The notes below the pieces were generated by a model. That model saw only the letters and a program-made list of their open reading frames with translations, was not told the origin of the DNA and did no database searches. Of a stretch of DNA of 26,152 bases, positions 1-7,693 are shown one piece after another. Within the stretch, counting starts at the first letter, position 1; each line of letters opens with the position of its first letter. Source of the DNA: Lachnospiraceae bacterium UBA5899. Its GTDB lineage: Bacteria; Bacillota; Clostridia; Lachnospirales; Lachnospiraceae. A program made the translations under genes and the position numbers. The stretch lies in the NCBI GenBank assembly GCA_002432425.1, contig DJEL01000047.1, forward strand, positions 318-26,469, written 5' to 3'.

Positions 1-23
1 TATGACCGCTTCGATACCTCTCC
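1..23 (-). tRNA. partial tRNA gene, probably tRNA-Ser (5' end only)
   Basis: Read leftward, the last 23 bases begin GGAGAGGTATCGAAGCGGTC. This looks like the acceptor strand (GGAGAGG), the T8-A9 junction and the D-arm of a class II tRNA, most like bacterial tRNA-Ser. The anticodon, variable arm and 3' half lie outside the window, so the amino acid is inferred from the 5' half only. A strong leftward promoter sits just upstream (57-85), and the predicted transcript would start about 27 bases before the tRNA, which suits a leader trimmed by RNase P. Confidence 0.62.
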
Positions 24-56
24 AAACCGTCATGCCGCTTGCCTGACGCAAGACAT

Positions 57-85
57 ATCTTAACAAAAAAGGGTTTTCTTGTCAA
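57..85 (-). promoter_or_regulatory. sigma-A promoter for the leftward tRNA gene
   Basis: The -35 box is a perfect TTGACA (80-85). The spacer is 17 bp and the -10 box is TAAGAT (57-62). Transcription would begin near position 50 and enter the tRNA at 23. No protein start with a good ribosome binding site follows, which fits a stable-RNA promoter. Confidence 0.6.
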
Positions 86-178
86 CAACTTTTTTCAGAA
101 ATTTTTAATTCCTTTTTTTATGCTGGTTTTAGGGCATATTTCACTGATTTTTACCTCTTTTTTTGCAAATTGTTTATA

Positions 179-207
179 TTGTCTTTCCTTTTAATAACTG
201 ATACAAT
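179..207 (+). promoter_or_regulatory. putative promoter of the sensor-diguanylate cyclase gene
   Basis: TTGTCT (179-184) and TACAAT (202-207) are separated by 17 bp, in a very AT-rich stretch (about 60-264) that holds no other gene. The leader is about 50 bases long and ends with AAAGGGTGA ahead of the ATG at 265. The rest of this intergenic stretch shows only A/T runs and no clear operator. Confidence 0.45.
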
Positions 208-264
208 TATTTCATCGTTAATATATTATTTATAAGGGAGTTTTTTAACAAAGGGTGAGTTATT

Positions 265-2244
265 ATGGCAGGAAAAAGATATAACATAGGTCTTGTCACC
301 GGTAATGTAGAAGACGATTTTCCCAACCGGATCTGCGAAGGTGCCATCCAGGCAGCTGCTGAGCTGGACGACAATCTCTTTATCGTGCCGGTTAAATATT
401 TCGACAGCTATGACTTTACGGACCCATTACAAAAATATGAATACCAATACAATACGTTAATCAGCTATGCGCAGGTGCATTCCCTGGATATTGTGCTATT
501 GTGTCTGGGCAACATCTCCGCTATCCACGAAGCGCGTTCCACGGAAATCATGAACGGCTTCGGCAATATCCCCATTATTCTGATTGCTTCGGAACTGGAA
601 GGATATTCGAGCGTGTGCTATTCCAACGACACCGGCCTTACGGAAGGCATCGAAGCGCTGGTTACCAGAGAAGGCAGGGAGCATATCGGCATCATCACCG
701 GTTATACGACCAATAAAGATTCTTACGAAAGACTGGATGCCTACAAAAAGGTTTTGCAGGCGCACAATCTTCCGATTGATGAGTCGCTCATCTGCTGCAC
801 CTACTTTGATGAGAAATGCCGTGCCGATGCGGCGGACTTCATCGACCGCAATCCCGATTTGGATGCCATCGTCTGTGGCAACGACTCCATTGCCGCCGTT
901 GTATACGATTTATTGCAGAAACGGGGAATCTTAGTCGGAAAGGATATTTCAGTTATCGGCTTTGACGACATTCCGGGCAGCAAATATCTGACACCACCTC
1001 TTGCCACCGTAAAGGCAAGTGCTTACGATTTGGGTTCCCGCGCCGTTATGCAGGCTCACCGCAAGCTGCTTACCGGCACCATGGGACAGGTGGAACAGTT
1101 CCACGTTTCCACCAAGTTTTTATACCGTTCCTCTTTAGGCTCCGGCTGTGGAGAGGAAATCAAACTGCAGAACCTTTTGGATGAGCAGGATAAACTGATT
1201 GAAAACGTACAGCAGGCGGAAAACAGCCGCAAGCTGATTATGACTAACCACAATATGAATATTTTTTCCCGTGATATGCTGATGCTTGCCGATGATAGTG
1301 ATGACAGCTACCTGTGTATCATGAACAGTCTGACGGAAGCGGGTATCAAAAACAGCTATCTGTTCATATTAAAGGAGCCGGTTTCGTTCCATCCCGGTGA
1401 CAGCTGGGCGCAACCGAACCAGATTTACCTGCGTGCCTGCTTAAACGACGGCAGGGCTTTCATTCCCCGTAAGACTGCCCAGCTCATTAACATCCAGAAT
1501 ATTTATGACCATCCGCATATGTCGGACACCCGCAATACTTACGTCATGATTGACCTGTATTCCCGTGATTTGCAGTACGGCTTCTTACTTTGCGACATCA
1601 GCTATGACAATCTGCACTATCTGGAGTACTTATGCTATCAGGTAAGCATTGCCATCAAGTTCATCAACATGTTTGCCAAACAGCACACTCTGCTTTTGGA
1701 AAAAGATGAAATGCTGCAGCGTCTGCAAAAAGAAAATTTACAGCTTGACTCCATTTCCGGAAAAGATGAGCTGACGGGTATCTTAAACCGCCGCGGCTTC
1801 TATAAAAAGGCCGATGCCTTTATCGAGTCTGCCGCAGCAACCGGTCAGTCCGTGGTATTTGCCTACGCTGACCTCAACTACTTAAAGCAGATTAACGATA
1901 TTTACGGACATGCAGAAGGTGACTTTGCTTTAACTTCCTGTGCCACGGTTCTGGAAGAAGTCTTCCCGGGAAGCCTGGCGGGCCGTATCGGCGGTGATGA
2001 ATTTGCCGTGCTTGCCCTTCGTCAGAATATTTCCACAGAAGCGGACTTAAAGAAGCAGATCAGCCAGAAGCTGGCGGAGTGTGCCGAAAAAGCCGGCAAG
2101 CCTTATTCCGTTACTCTTTCCGTGGGCATTTACGCGCAGCCTGCCAATTCCCGTTTCCTGTTAAATGATGCCATTGAAGCTGCCGATGCTCTTCTGTACG
2201 AGGAGAAGAAGAAAAAGCCTCCCTTTGTAACCGGGAAGCCTTAA
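265..2244 (+). CDS. LacI-type sugar-binding sensor fused to a GGDEF diguanylate cyclase
   Basis: This 659-residue protein should make cyclic di-GMP from two GTP in response to a small ligand. Residues about 6-285 resemble the periplasmic-binding-protein fold of LacI/GalR repressors, including the typical SVIGFDDIPGSKYLTPPLATV stretch written here in part. There is no helix-turn-helix before it, and no signal peptide or membrane segment, so sensing should be cytoplasmic. A helical linker, a region of about 335-470 that may be GAF-like, and a short coiled coil follow. The cyclase domain runs from about 500 to the end, with an intact GGDEF at 576-580. The RxxD product-inhibition site usually found just upstream is absent, so feedback inhibition may be lacking. 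The ligand is unknown. The start is supported by AAAGGGTGA upstream. The gene is monocistronic and faces ispD. Confidence 0.85.
   Translation: MAGKRYNIGLVTGNVEDDFPNRICEGAIQAAAELDDNLFIVPVKYFDSYDFTDPLQKYEYQYNTLISYAQVHSLDIVLLCLGNISAIHEARSTEIMNGFGNIPIILIASELEGYSSVCYSNDTGLTEGIEALVTREGREHIGIITGYTTNKDSYERLDAYKKVLQAHNLPIDESLICCTYFDEKCRADAADFIDRNPDLDAIVCGNDSIAAVVYDLLQKRGILVGKDISVIGFDDIPGSKYLTPPLATVKASAYDLGSRAVMQAHRKLLTGTMGQVEQFHVSTKFLYRSSLGSGCGEEIKLQNLLDEQDKLIENVQQAENSRKLIMTNHNMNIFSRDMLMLADDSDDSYLCIMNSLTEAGIKNSYLFILKEPVSFHPGDSWAQPNQIYLRACLNDGRAFIPRKTAQLINIQNIYDHPHMSDTRNTYVMIDLYSRDLQYGFLLCDISYDNLHYLEYLCYQVSIAIKFINMFAKQHTLLLEKDEMLQRLQKENLQLDSISGKDELTGILNRRGFYKKADAFIESAAATGQSVVFAYADLNYLKQINDIYGHAEGDFALTSCATVLEEVFPGSLAGRIGGDEFAVLALRQNISTEADLKKQISQKLAECAEKAGKPYSVTLSVGIYAQPANSRFLLNDAIEAADALLYEEKKKKPPFVTGKP
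2210..2242 (-). terminator. rho-independent terminator of the ispD cluster, inside the cyclase gene
   Basis: Read leftward, the arm GGCTTCCC (2240-2233), a 9-base loop and the arm GGGAGGCT (2223-2216) form an 8-bp stem with two G-U pairs, followed by TTTT and a T/C-rich tail. It lies within the last codons of the convergent cyclase gene and about 25 bases past the ispD stop codon. Confidence 0.6.
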
Positions 2245-2266
2245 TGTTTGTTTGCAGGTTCATATA

Positions 2267-2986
2267 TTATTTACTGAGATAAACCTTAGCCACCTCCATA
2301 TCTTCGGGGGTGGTTATTTTTATGTTTTCATAAGAGCCTTGCAGCATTTTTACCTTTTTGCCGTAGACGCATTCCGCTACCATGGCGTCATCCGTGACAG
2401 TCACATTCCGGTAGGCGTCGGGATTTTGCAGGAGTTCTTCGTAGGCGCCTGTAATGAGCGGCAGGGAAAATACCTGGGGCGTCTGTACCGCGTACACCGT
2501 CTTTCGGTCGGGTGTCCTGACGGCAAAGCCCTCTTCGTCCACTATCTTTATGGTGTCCTTTACCGGTACTGCCGCACAGACTGCTTCGTAGGCGCAAACA
2601 CCTTCATAGAGCCGTCCGATGATTTCTTCCGTCAGCATCGGTCTTGCTCCGTCGTGAATCATCACATAGCCGTCTTTTCCCTCCAGTTTTTTCAGGGCAT
2701 TGCCAACGGAAAAATAACGTTCTTTTCCTCCGGCAAGAATGGCTGTTACTTTTTGAAAGCCGTATTTGTCCACAATTTCTTCTTTTACATAGGACAAATC
2801 GTCCGCTCCCGCCATCAGCAGTATCTCATCTATATAAGGAGAGTCCTCAAAGGCTTTCAGACTGTAATAAATCACCGGTCTGTCAAGCAAGGGCAGATAC
2901 TGTTTGGGAACACTGCTGCCCATACGGCTGCCGGTTCCTGCAGAAAGCACAATGGCATAGCATTTTTTCGTTTTGTTTTCCTGCAT
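2267..2986 (-). CDS. ispD: 2-C-methyl-D-erythritol 4-phosphate cytidylyltransferase
   Basis: This cytosolic enzyme joins CTP and methylerythritol 4-phosphate to give CDP-methylerythritol, the third step of the non-mevalonate isoprenoid pathway. The 239-residue length is normal for the family. The nucleotide-binding motif AGTGSRMGSSVPKQYL (residues 16-31) carries the expected Arg and Lys. HDGARP and DDAMVAE in the middle and KITTPEDM near the C terminus are also family hallmarks. AGGGAGG lies 4 bases before the ATG. The gene starts 9 bases after the tsaD stop codon and is the last gene of the cluster. No ispF is adjacent, so the rest of the pathway is elsewhere. Confidence 0.93.
   Translation of the reverse strand: MQENKTKKCYAIVLSAGTGSRMGSSVPKQYLPLLDRPVIYYSLKAFEDSPYIDEILLMAGADDLSYVKEEIVDKYGFQKVTAILAGGKERYFSVGNALKKLEGKDGYVMIHDGARPMLTEEIIGRLYEGVCAYEAVCAAVPVKDTIKIVDEEGFAVRTPDRKTVYAVQTPQVFSLPLITGAYEELLQNPDAYRNVTVTDDAMVAECVYGKKVKMLQGSYENIKITTPEDMEVAKVYLSK
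2290..2320 (+). terminator. rho-independent terminator of the cyclase gene, inside ispD
   Basis: On the + strand CCACCTCC (2290-2297), an 8-base loop and GGGGGTGG (2306-2313) form an 8-bp stem with one wobble pair, followed by TTATTTTTA. It lies inside the C-terminal codons of ispD, about 45 bases past the cyclase stop codon. The 22-base intergenic gap itself contains no terminator. Confidence 0.55.
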
Positions 2987-2995
2987 AATGCCTCC

Positions 2996-4033
2996 CTATC
3001 TTTCTCCCAAGCGGAGATTTGGTACGGCATTTAAGGATAAATCGCTCCGGATGCCCTTGATAAAGTCATAGTAGCCTGCCGCTCCTATCATAGCCGCATT
3101 GTCCGTACATAAAATCGGGGACGGATGATAGAATGCGATGTTTTCTTTGGCGCATCTTTCTTCAAAGGCTTTGCGCAGTGCGGAATTGGAAGCGACGCCT
3201 CCGGCTATGGCAAATTTTTTATAGCCGTACTGGGATACCGCATGCATGGCGTGTTCTACCAGTACATCCACAACCGCTTTCTGGAAGGAGGCCGCCACAT
3301 CCGGCACGCAGACCTCTTCTCCCTTCATCTGACAACTGTTGATGTAGTTAAGCACTGCCGACTTTAAGCCGCTGAAGCTGAAATCGTAGGCATTGTCTTC
3401 CACTTTTGCACGGGGAAAATGAATGGCTTCCGGGTTGCCTTCCTTTGCCACTAATTTATCAATCTTGGGGCCGCCGGGATAGCCTAAGCCGATAGCTCTT
3501 GCCACCTTGTCAAACGCTTCCCCTGCCGCATCATCCCTGGTGCGTCCGATAATTTCATATTCGCCGTAATCCTTTACCACAACCAGATGGGAATGTCCGC
3601 CGGAAACCACAAGGCAGATAAAGGGCGGCTCCAAATCCTTATTTTCAATATAATTGGCGCTGATATGTCCTTCAATATGATGCACACCGATAAGAGGAAT
3701 ACCGGTGGCAAAGCTGATAGCCTTCGCTGCGGAAACGCCTACCAAAAGAGAACCTACCAGCCCCGGGCCGTAGGTCACAGCAATGGCGTCCATCTGCCTT
3801 AAACTGTAGCCTGACTCCTTTAATGCTTCTTCGATTACCTGATTTATTTTTTCGATATGTTTACGGGATGCAATTTCCGGCACAACCCCGCCGTAGAGGG
3901 TGTGCAGCGCAATCTGTGTGAAAATGATGTTGGAGCACACCTCGCGTCCGTTTTTCACAACTGCCGCCGCTGTTTCGTCACAGGAGCTTTCGATTGCCAG
4001 AATTACAATATCTTTTTCCACCTTGGTTACCAT
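2996..4033 (-). CDS. tsaD: tRNA N6-threonylcarbamoyladenosine transferase subunit TsaD
   Basis: TsaD moves the threonylcarbamoyl group from its AMP carrier onto A37 of tRNAs that read ANN codons, working with TsaB and TsaE. The protein has 345 residues, normal for the family. It opens with ILAIESSCDET, has YGPGLVGSLLVG (about 88-99) and the metal-binding HHIEGH (118-123), then VSGGHSHL and the C-terminal CTDNAAMIG. AGAAAGG precedes the chosen ATG. Its partners tsaE and tsaB are upstream in the same cluster. The TsaC/Sua5-type enzyme that makes the AMP carrier is not in this window. Confidence 0.95.
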   Translation of the reverse strand: MVTKVEKDIVILAIESSCDETAAAVVKNGREVCSNIIFTQIALHTLYGGVVPEIASRKHIEKINQVIEEALKESGYSLRQMDAIAVTYGPGLVGSLLVGVSAAKAISFATGIPLIGVHHIEGHISANYIENKDLEPPFICLVVSGGHSHLVVVKDYGEYEIIGRTRDDAAGEAFDKVARAIGLGYPGGPKIDKLVAKEGNPEAIHFPRAKVEDNAYDFSFSGLKSAVLNYINSCQMKGEEVCVPDVAASFQKAVVDVLVEHAMHAVSQYGYKKFAIAGGVASNSALRKAFEERCAKENIAFYHPSPILCTDNAAMIGAAGYYDFIKGIRSDLSLNAVPNLRLGER

Positions 4034-4039
4034 ACCTTT

Positions 4040-4054
4040 CTGAGAAGTTCTCAG
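4040..4054. repeat. 15-bp perfect palindrome at a gene junction
   Basis: CTGAGAAGTTCTCAG is a perfect inverted repeat, 7 bp per arm around one central base. It spans the stop codon of the anchored-protein gene (4051-4053) and ends just before the tsaD ribosome binding site. In RNA the loop would be too tight for the full stem, so it could form only a short hairpin. A chance origin is possible. Confidence 0.5.
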
Positions 4055-4695
4055 TTTTCTTCCGTATTGCCGGCATCCTCATCCGCAAGCTGCCAGCCCA
4101 AAATCCGCCAGTGCCCTTCTTCGTCCTTGTGCAGCACAAAAATTTCATCCACCGTTCTTTTGTGGGAGCCGCTCTGGACAACATAGGAACAGGTCATTTT
4201 CGCATATTTTTCCTCGCCCCGGTTGTAATACACCACATCATCGCTGGAGGGCAGGAAATACCCGCTGATACGCATATTTTTTTCTTTATAGGCATTTATC
4301 TGCACCGTGAGATTGACCAGATAAGCGTTCCAGTCGTTCTCGTCTTTCAGCTTTTCGTCGTACAGACGGTAGGTCTGCTCGGCAAGTTGCTCCAGCTCGG
4401 CGCCGGAATAGGTTTCGTTATAAAAACATTTGGTAATATCACTGTAAAACTTAATCACTTCTCTGGGAGACGGCGGATAGGTGTAGGAAAGATTGCGATT
4501 AATCAGCTCCTGCGCCACGGTAAGTTTGACATTCTCCTCCGTTACCTTGGATGTGCGGTTGCTCAGATAATAGTAATATCCAAGCATCCCCACCACGAAA
4601 ATCAGAATGACAATTCCGCTTTTAAATATATCCGTTTTCCCATTATGATGATTGCCGCTTTTACCCGGTGTTTTTCCGGTGGCTGTTCTTACCAT
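4051..4695 (-). CDS. single-pass membrane protein of unknown function
   Basis: I do not recognise a named family with certainty. The protein has 214 residues from the ATG at 4695, chosen because AGGAAGGGA lies just upstream; the longer reading frame would start with TTG inside rnz. A basic N terminus (about 25 residues, rich in Lys, Arg, Gly, His) is followed by one hydrophobic segment (SGIVILIFVVGMLGYYYYL). The remaining roughly 160 residues are polar, mixed alpha/beta and probably extracytoplasmic, and include a Tyr-rich middle and the C-terminal VDEIFVLHKDEEGHWRILGW. That ending resembles secreted domains that fold like small lipocalin or NTF2 proteins, but this is a guess. The gene lies 31 bases after rnz and just ahead of tsaD. 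Confidence 0.75.
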   Translation of the reverse strand: MVRTATGKTPGKSGNHHNGKTDIFKSGIVILIFVVGMLGYYYYLSNRTSKVTEENVKLTVAQELINRNLSYTYPPSPREVIKFYSDITKCFYNETYSGAELEQLAEQTYRLYDEKLKDENDWNAYLVNLTVQINAYKEKNMRISGYFLPSSDDVVYYNRGEEKYAKMTCSYVVQSGSHKRTVDEIFVLHKDEEGHWRILGWQLADEDAGNTEEN

Positions 4696-4726
4696 GTGTG
4701 TTCCCTTCCTCACAATGTGTTTGGGT

Positions 4727-5635
4727 TTACTCGTCAAATTTCAATTCTACGCTTCTTCCGTCCTTGGCCGCAATGGCTGCGGGGAAAATCTTCCGCACCT
4801 CGGGCATGTATTCCTCCGGGTATGGAAGCGACGGACTGTAATGTGTCAGCCACATTTCCTTTACGCCTGCGCGCTTTGCCATATCTGCCGCTTCGTAGAA
4901 TGTCATGTGCTTGTACTCTTTTGCTTTGCTGAGCTTGTCCGGCTCCCCGTACATGCCTTCGCAGATAAATAAATCCGACTCTTTCGCATGCTCCACAATC
5001 CCTTCCGTGGGACGGGTGTCCGTTGTATAGGTAAGCTTGATGCCCTTTCTTTTGGGACCGAGCACCATGTCCGGTGTCAGCACCCTGTCGGGAAGAACGA
5101 TTTCTTCGCCCTTCTGCAGACGGTTCCAGTACTGCTTTTCAATGTTCTGGGAAAGTGCTCTTTCCACTTCAAATTTGCCGGTACGCTCCACCACTAAGCT
5201 ATATCCATAGCATACCACATTATGATTTACCTTGAAAGCCTCGATATAAAATCCGTCAAAGGGAATTTGCATTTCATTTTCCATAATTTCCATGCAGACC
5301 ACTTCAAAAGGAAGCTCCGGTGCAATGACGCGGAGCGCCGATACCACGCGGTTCAGTCCTTTGGGGCCGATTAACAGAAGCGGCTCCGTTCTCTCAGCAT
5401 TTCCCATGGTGAGGAGCATGCCGGGCAGTCCGCTGATATGGTCTGCATGATAATGGGTAAAACAGATGATATCGATGGGTTTGGGACTCCAGCCTTTTTC
5501 CTTTAAGGCTATCTGGGTGCCTTCACCGCAGTCTATCAATATGCTTTTGCCGTTGTAACGCATCATGAGGGCTGTCAGCCATCTGTAGGGAAGGGGCATC
5601 ATGCCGCCGGTTCCCAGTAAACATACATCTAACAT
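4727..5635 (-). CDS. rnz: ribonuclease Z
   Basis: RNase Z is a cytosolic zinc endonuclease that cuts tRNA precursors just after the discriminator base, preparing them for CCA addition. The 302-residue length fits the bacterial short form. The metallo-beta-lactamase motif THYHADH (60-66) supplies the zinc ligands, and further family motifs are visible: NHNVVCYGY, TDTRPTEG and LTHYSPS near the C terminus. The start codon overlaps the end of the upstream zinc-ribbon gene, so the two are probably translationally coupled. GAGGAAA lies upstream of the ATG. Its position among the t6A genes links tRNA 3' processing with tRNA modification. Confidence 0.93.
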   Translation of the reverse strand: MLDVCLLGTGGMMPLPYRWLTALMMRYNGKSILIDCGEGTQIALKEKGWSPKPIDIICFTHYHADHISGLPGMLLTMGNAERTEPLLLIGPKGLNRVVSALRVIAPELPFEVVCMEIMENEMQIPFDGFYIEAFKVNHNVVCYGYSLVVERTGKFEVERALSQNIEKQYWNRLQKGEEIVLPDRVLTPDMVLGPKRKGIKLTYTTDTRPTEGIVEHAKESDLFICEGMYGEPDKLSKAKEYKHMTFYEAADMAKRAGVKEMWLTHYSPSLPYPEEYMPEVRKIFPAAIAAKDGRSVELKFDE

Positions 5636-5883
5636 AGTTCCGTTTCCTCTTGTACCGTTACCGGAATTGTAAACTGCCGTATCATCCGGTCATAGCACTC
5701 TTCACATAAATCAAATTCCTGACGGATACCGTCTTTTTTGCTGAAATATCCAAAGGAAACCTCGGCGCTGAAAATGCCTTCCCTGACGATTCCGTTTTCT
5801 ATCTTCATGGGTCTTCCGCACTGGTTGCAGAAAATCTTCTGTACTTTTCTTTCCGTGGATGTTGTTTTTCCGTATACTTTCAT
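5629..5883 (-). CDS. small zinc-ribbon protein of unknown function
   Basis: This is an 84-residue cytosolic protein with two cysteine pairs, CNQC (19-22) and CEEC (60-63), separated by a stretch predicted to be beta-rich (SAEVSFGYFSKKDG). This layout suggests one zinc bound in a ribbon fold. AGGAGG sits just before the ATG. Its end overlaps the start of rnz by 7 bases. The protein has no catalytic motif that I can name. Given its neighbours it might contact tRNA or an RNA-processing enzyme, but this rests on context only. Confidence 0.8.
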   Translation of the reverse strand: MKVYGKTTSTERKVQKIFCNQCGRPMKIENGIVREGIFSAEVSFGYFSKKDGIRQEFDLCEECYDRMIRQFTIPVTVQEETELC

Positions 5884-5965
5884 ACCTGCCTCCTGTTATG
5901 CCAAGCTTTCCGCGCATGGACAGTATAAAGTATAACATGCCCGTTTCCTTTTGCGTGCTGGTAAT

Positions 5966-6466
5966 TTATGCATGCTCTTCCTTGCGTTTCCACATAATGA
6001 GGGCATCCTCTTTCGGCTTTTCGTAAAAGCCGGGGCGAATCCCTTCTCCCGCGAAGCCAAGCGCTTCGTAAAGCCTTATGGCAGGTTCGTTTCCCGCCCG
6101 TACTTCCAGCGTGTAATCCGCAATCCCCATGCGTTCTCCCTGCTCCATAAGAAGGGTCAGCATGCGTCTGCCGATACCCTGTTTCCGCTTCGCTGGCTCC
6201 ACTGCCACATTGCAGATGTCGCCGTCCGTCCATGCCCGGAACACCCCGCAGTAACCGGCAAGCTGTCCTTCCTGCCACACGGTCAGAAAAAAAGCATCGG
6301 GATTGTCCACGGTGTCACAGAATGCCTGCTCCGACCAGGGTTCACTGAAGCATTCTTTTTCCAGCACCGCTACCCTGGCGGCATCTTCCTTCGTAAGCAT
6401 CCGGAACAGCAGACCGTCCTCCGCTTCATAGGAAAATCTTTCTGGCTTTGCCGCCCTACTGTCCAT
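5966..6466 (-). CDS. rimI: ribosomal-protein alanine N-acetyltransferase RimI (GNAT family)
   Basis: This 166-residue GNAT enzyme should transfer an acetyl group from acetyl-CoA to the N-terminal alanine of ribosomal protein S18. The acetyl-CoA-binding loop is RKQGIGRRM (94-102), and the family's opening (AAVLEKECFSEPWSE-like) and closing (ALGFAGEGIRPGFYEKP-like) stretches are present. The first 11 bases overlap the end of tsaB, which indicates coupled translation. The tsaE-tsaB-rimI-tsaD order is common in Firmicutes. The exact substrate is inferred from family and context. An 82-base gap follows before the zinc-ribbon gene. Confidence 0.9.
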   Translation of the reverse strand: MDSRAAKPERFSYEAEDGLLFRMLTKEDAARVAVLEKECFSEPWSEQAFCDTVDNPDAFFLTVWQEGQLAGYCGVFRAWTDGDICNVAVEPAKRKQGIGRRMLTLLMEQGERMGIADYTLEVRAGNEPAIRLYEALGFAGEGIRPGFYEKPKEDALIMWKRKEEHA

Positions 6467-7220
6467 CCTTTGCCGCCTCCGCAGGATTGCCTGCCTGTTT
6501 TGCCGCCTCTGCCTGCTTTTCTGCCGCCTCCTGCTCCATGCGTTCTCTCTCCGCCTGACTTAAACGCAGGTAAATGGGCTGATGGGCTGCCGCCGGTACG
6601 GTCTTTCCTTCTTTGAAATAAATTTCACCTAAAGCAGCTACCGAACCGGCACGCTGTCTGTTCATGTGGGCGGGAGCAAAGAAATACGGTACCTTCACAC
6701 CGCTTTCCAGTTGTTCTTTGTAAATGGGAACACCGTCACCCAGAAAAATGACTTCCCTTCCCAATTCGTTTACGGCTGCTATAATATCCGCCACATCCAC
6801 GGCACACTGGTCCTTTAACACCCGGATACCGTCCGAAACTTCATACAGACCGGTATACACCTGATTTCTGCGGGCGTCCATAAGCGGGCAGACCACCTTG
6901 TCCGTACCGTATAAATTGTATGCCAGTCCCTCCACGGTTTTCACTTCCACAATGGGACATTCCATGGCAAGCGCCAGTCCCTTGGCGGTAGCGGAGCCGA
7001 TGCGAAGTCCGGTAAAGGAGCCGGGACCCGCTGCCACGGCAATGGCATCCACCGTGGACAAATCCAGTTCTATCATATCCTTCACAGCCTGCAGCATGGG
7101 CAGCAGTGTCTGGGAATGTGTTTTTTTATAATTGACGGTGTATTCCGCAGCGAGGACATCATCCTCCACAACCGCTACGGAAGCTACCAGTCCCGAACTG
7201 TCAAGCGCCAGTATTTTCAC
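6456..7220 (-). CDS. tsaB: t6A synthesis protein TsaB
   Basis: TsaB is an inactive paralogue of TsaD that holds TsaD and TsaE together in the t6A-forming complex. The N terminus ILALDSSGLVASVAV and the motif AAGPGSFTGLRIG are diagnostic, as is the middle stretch PLMDARRNQVYTGLY. It lacks the HxxxH metal site of TsaD, as expected. Residues about 220-254 form an Ala-, Glu- and Lys-rich tail beyond the normal domain, probably a disordered or helical extension. The start overlaps the tsaE stop by 4 bases and the end overlaps rimI by 11. Confidence 0.94.
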   Translation of the reverse strand: MKILALDSSGLVASVAVVEDDVLAAEYTVNYKKTHSQTLLPMLQAVKDMIELDLSTVDAIAVAAGPGSFTGLRIGSATAKGLALAMECPIVEVKTVEGLAYNLYGTDKVVCPLMDARRNQVYTGLYEVSDGIRVLKDQCAVDVADIIAAVNELGREVIFLGDGVPIYKEQLESGVKVPYFFAPAHMNRQRAGSVAALGEIYFKEGKTVPAAAHQPIYLRLSQAERERMEQEAAEKQAEAAKQAGNPAEAAKDGQ

Positions 7221-7672
7221 AATAATATTCCATCCTTTCCGTCCATTTCCTCGATGGTTATTTTCCGGTAATCAAAGCCCTTGTCCAGGCATTTTTCAAT
7301 GGTAATGCGGGTGTACCCCTTCGGAAGGATTTCCTCTATCAGGTTTGCCCACTCTATGAGGCAGACTCCTTCTCCGTAAAAGCAGTCCTCATAACCGATT
7401 TCATCCATTTCCTCAATATCCCCGATACGGTATACATCAAAATGGTAAAACGGCATCCTGCCCTCGTCATATACCTGCACGATGGTAAACGTGGGGCTGC
7501 TTATGGGTTCGTCAATACCGAGGCCTTTGGCAAATCCCTGGGTGAATACGGTCTTGCCCACACCCAAATCGCCGATGAGGGTGTAAATCTGTCCCGGCTC
7601 TGCCGCTTTTCCCAGGCGCTCTCCCAGCGCCCTTGTTTCCTGTTCTCCGTTTGTTTCAAAAATACGACTCAT
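7217..7672 (-). CDS. tsaE: t6A synthesis ATPase TsaE
   Basis: TsaE is a small P-loop ATPase that binds the TsaB-TsaD dimer and is needed for repeated rounds of t6A formation. The protein has 151 residues. The Walker A motif GDLGVGKT is at residues 34-41, followed by SSPTFTIVQVY and FHFDVYRI-like switch regions (here YHFDVYRI) and CLIEWANLI. AGGAAAGG precedes the ATG. The 4-base overlap with tsaB suggests coupled translation and matched amounts of the two partners. Confidence 0.95.
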   Translation of the reverse strand: MSRIFETNGEQETRALGERLGKAAEPGQIYTLIGDLGVGKTVFTQGFAKGLGIDEPISSPTFTIVQVYDEGRMPFYHFDVYRIGDIEEMDEIGYEDCFYGEGVCLIEWANLIEEILPKGYTRITIEKCLDKGFDYRKITIEEMDGKDGILL

Positions 7673-7693
7673 GTACTGCCTTTCCTGTCTGCG

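Noticed and set aside
2252..3034. Long rightward open frame antisense to ispD
   Set aside because: It is a shadow of ispD: no ribosome binding site, Phe/His-rich nonsense composition, and the opposite strand carries every IspD motif.
3994..4932. 312-residue rightward open frame across rnz and the anchored-protein gene
   Set aside because: It covers parts of three well-supported leftward genes and their junctions, and has the composition of antisense translation.
5890..5965. Internal promoter before the zinc-ribbon gene (two TATACT-like boxes)
   Set aside because: The -10-like boxes have no acceptable -35 box at 16-18 bp, so I do not report it as a feature.
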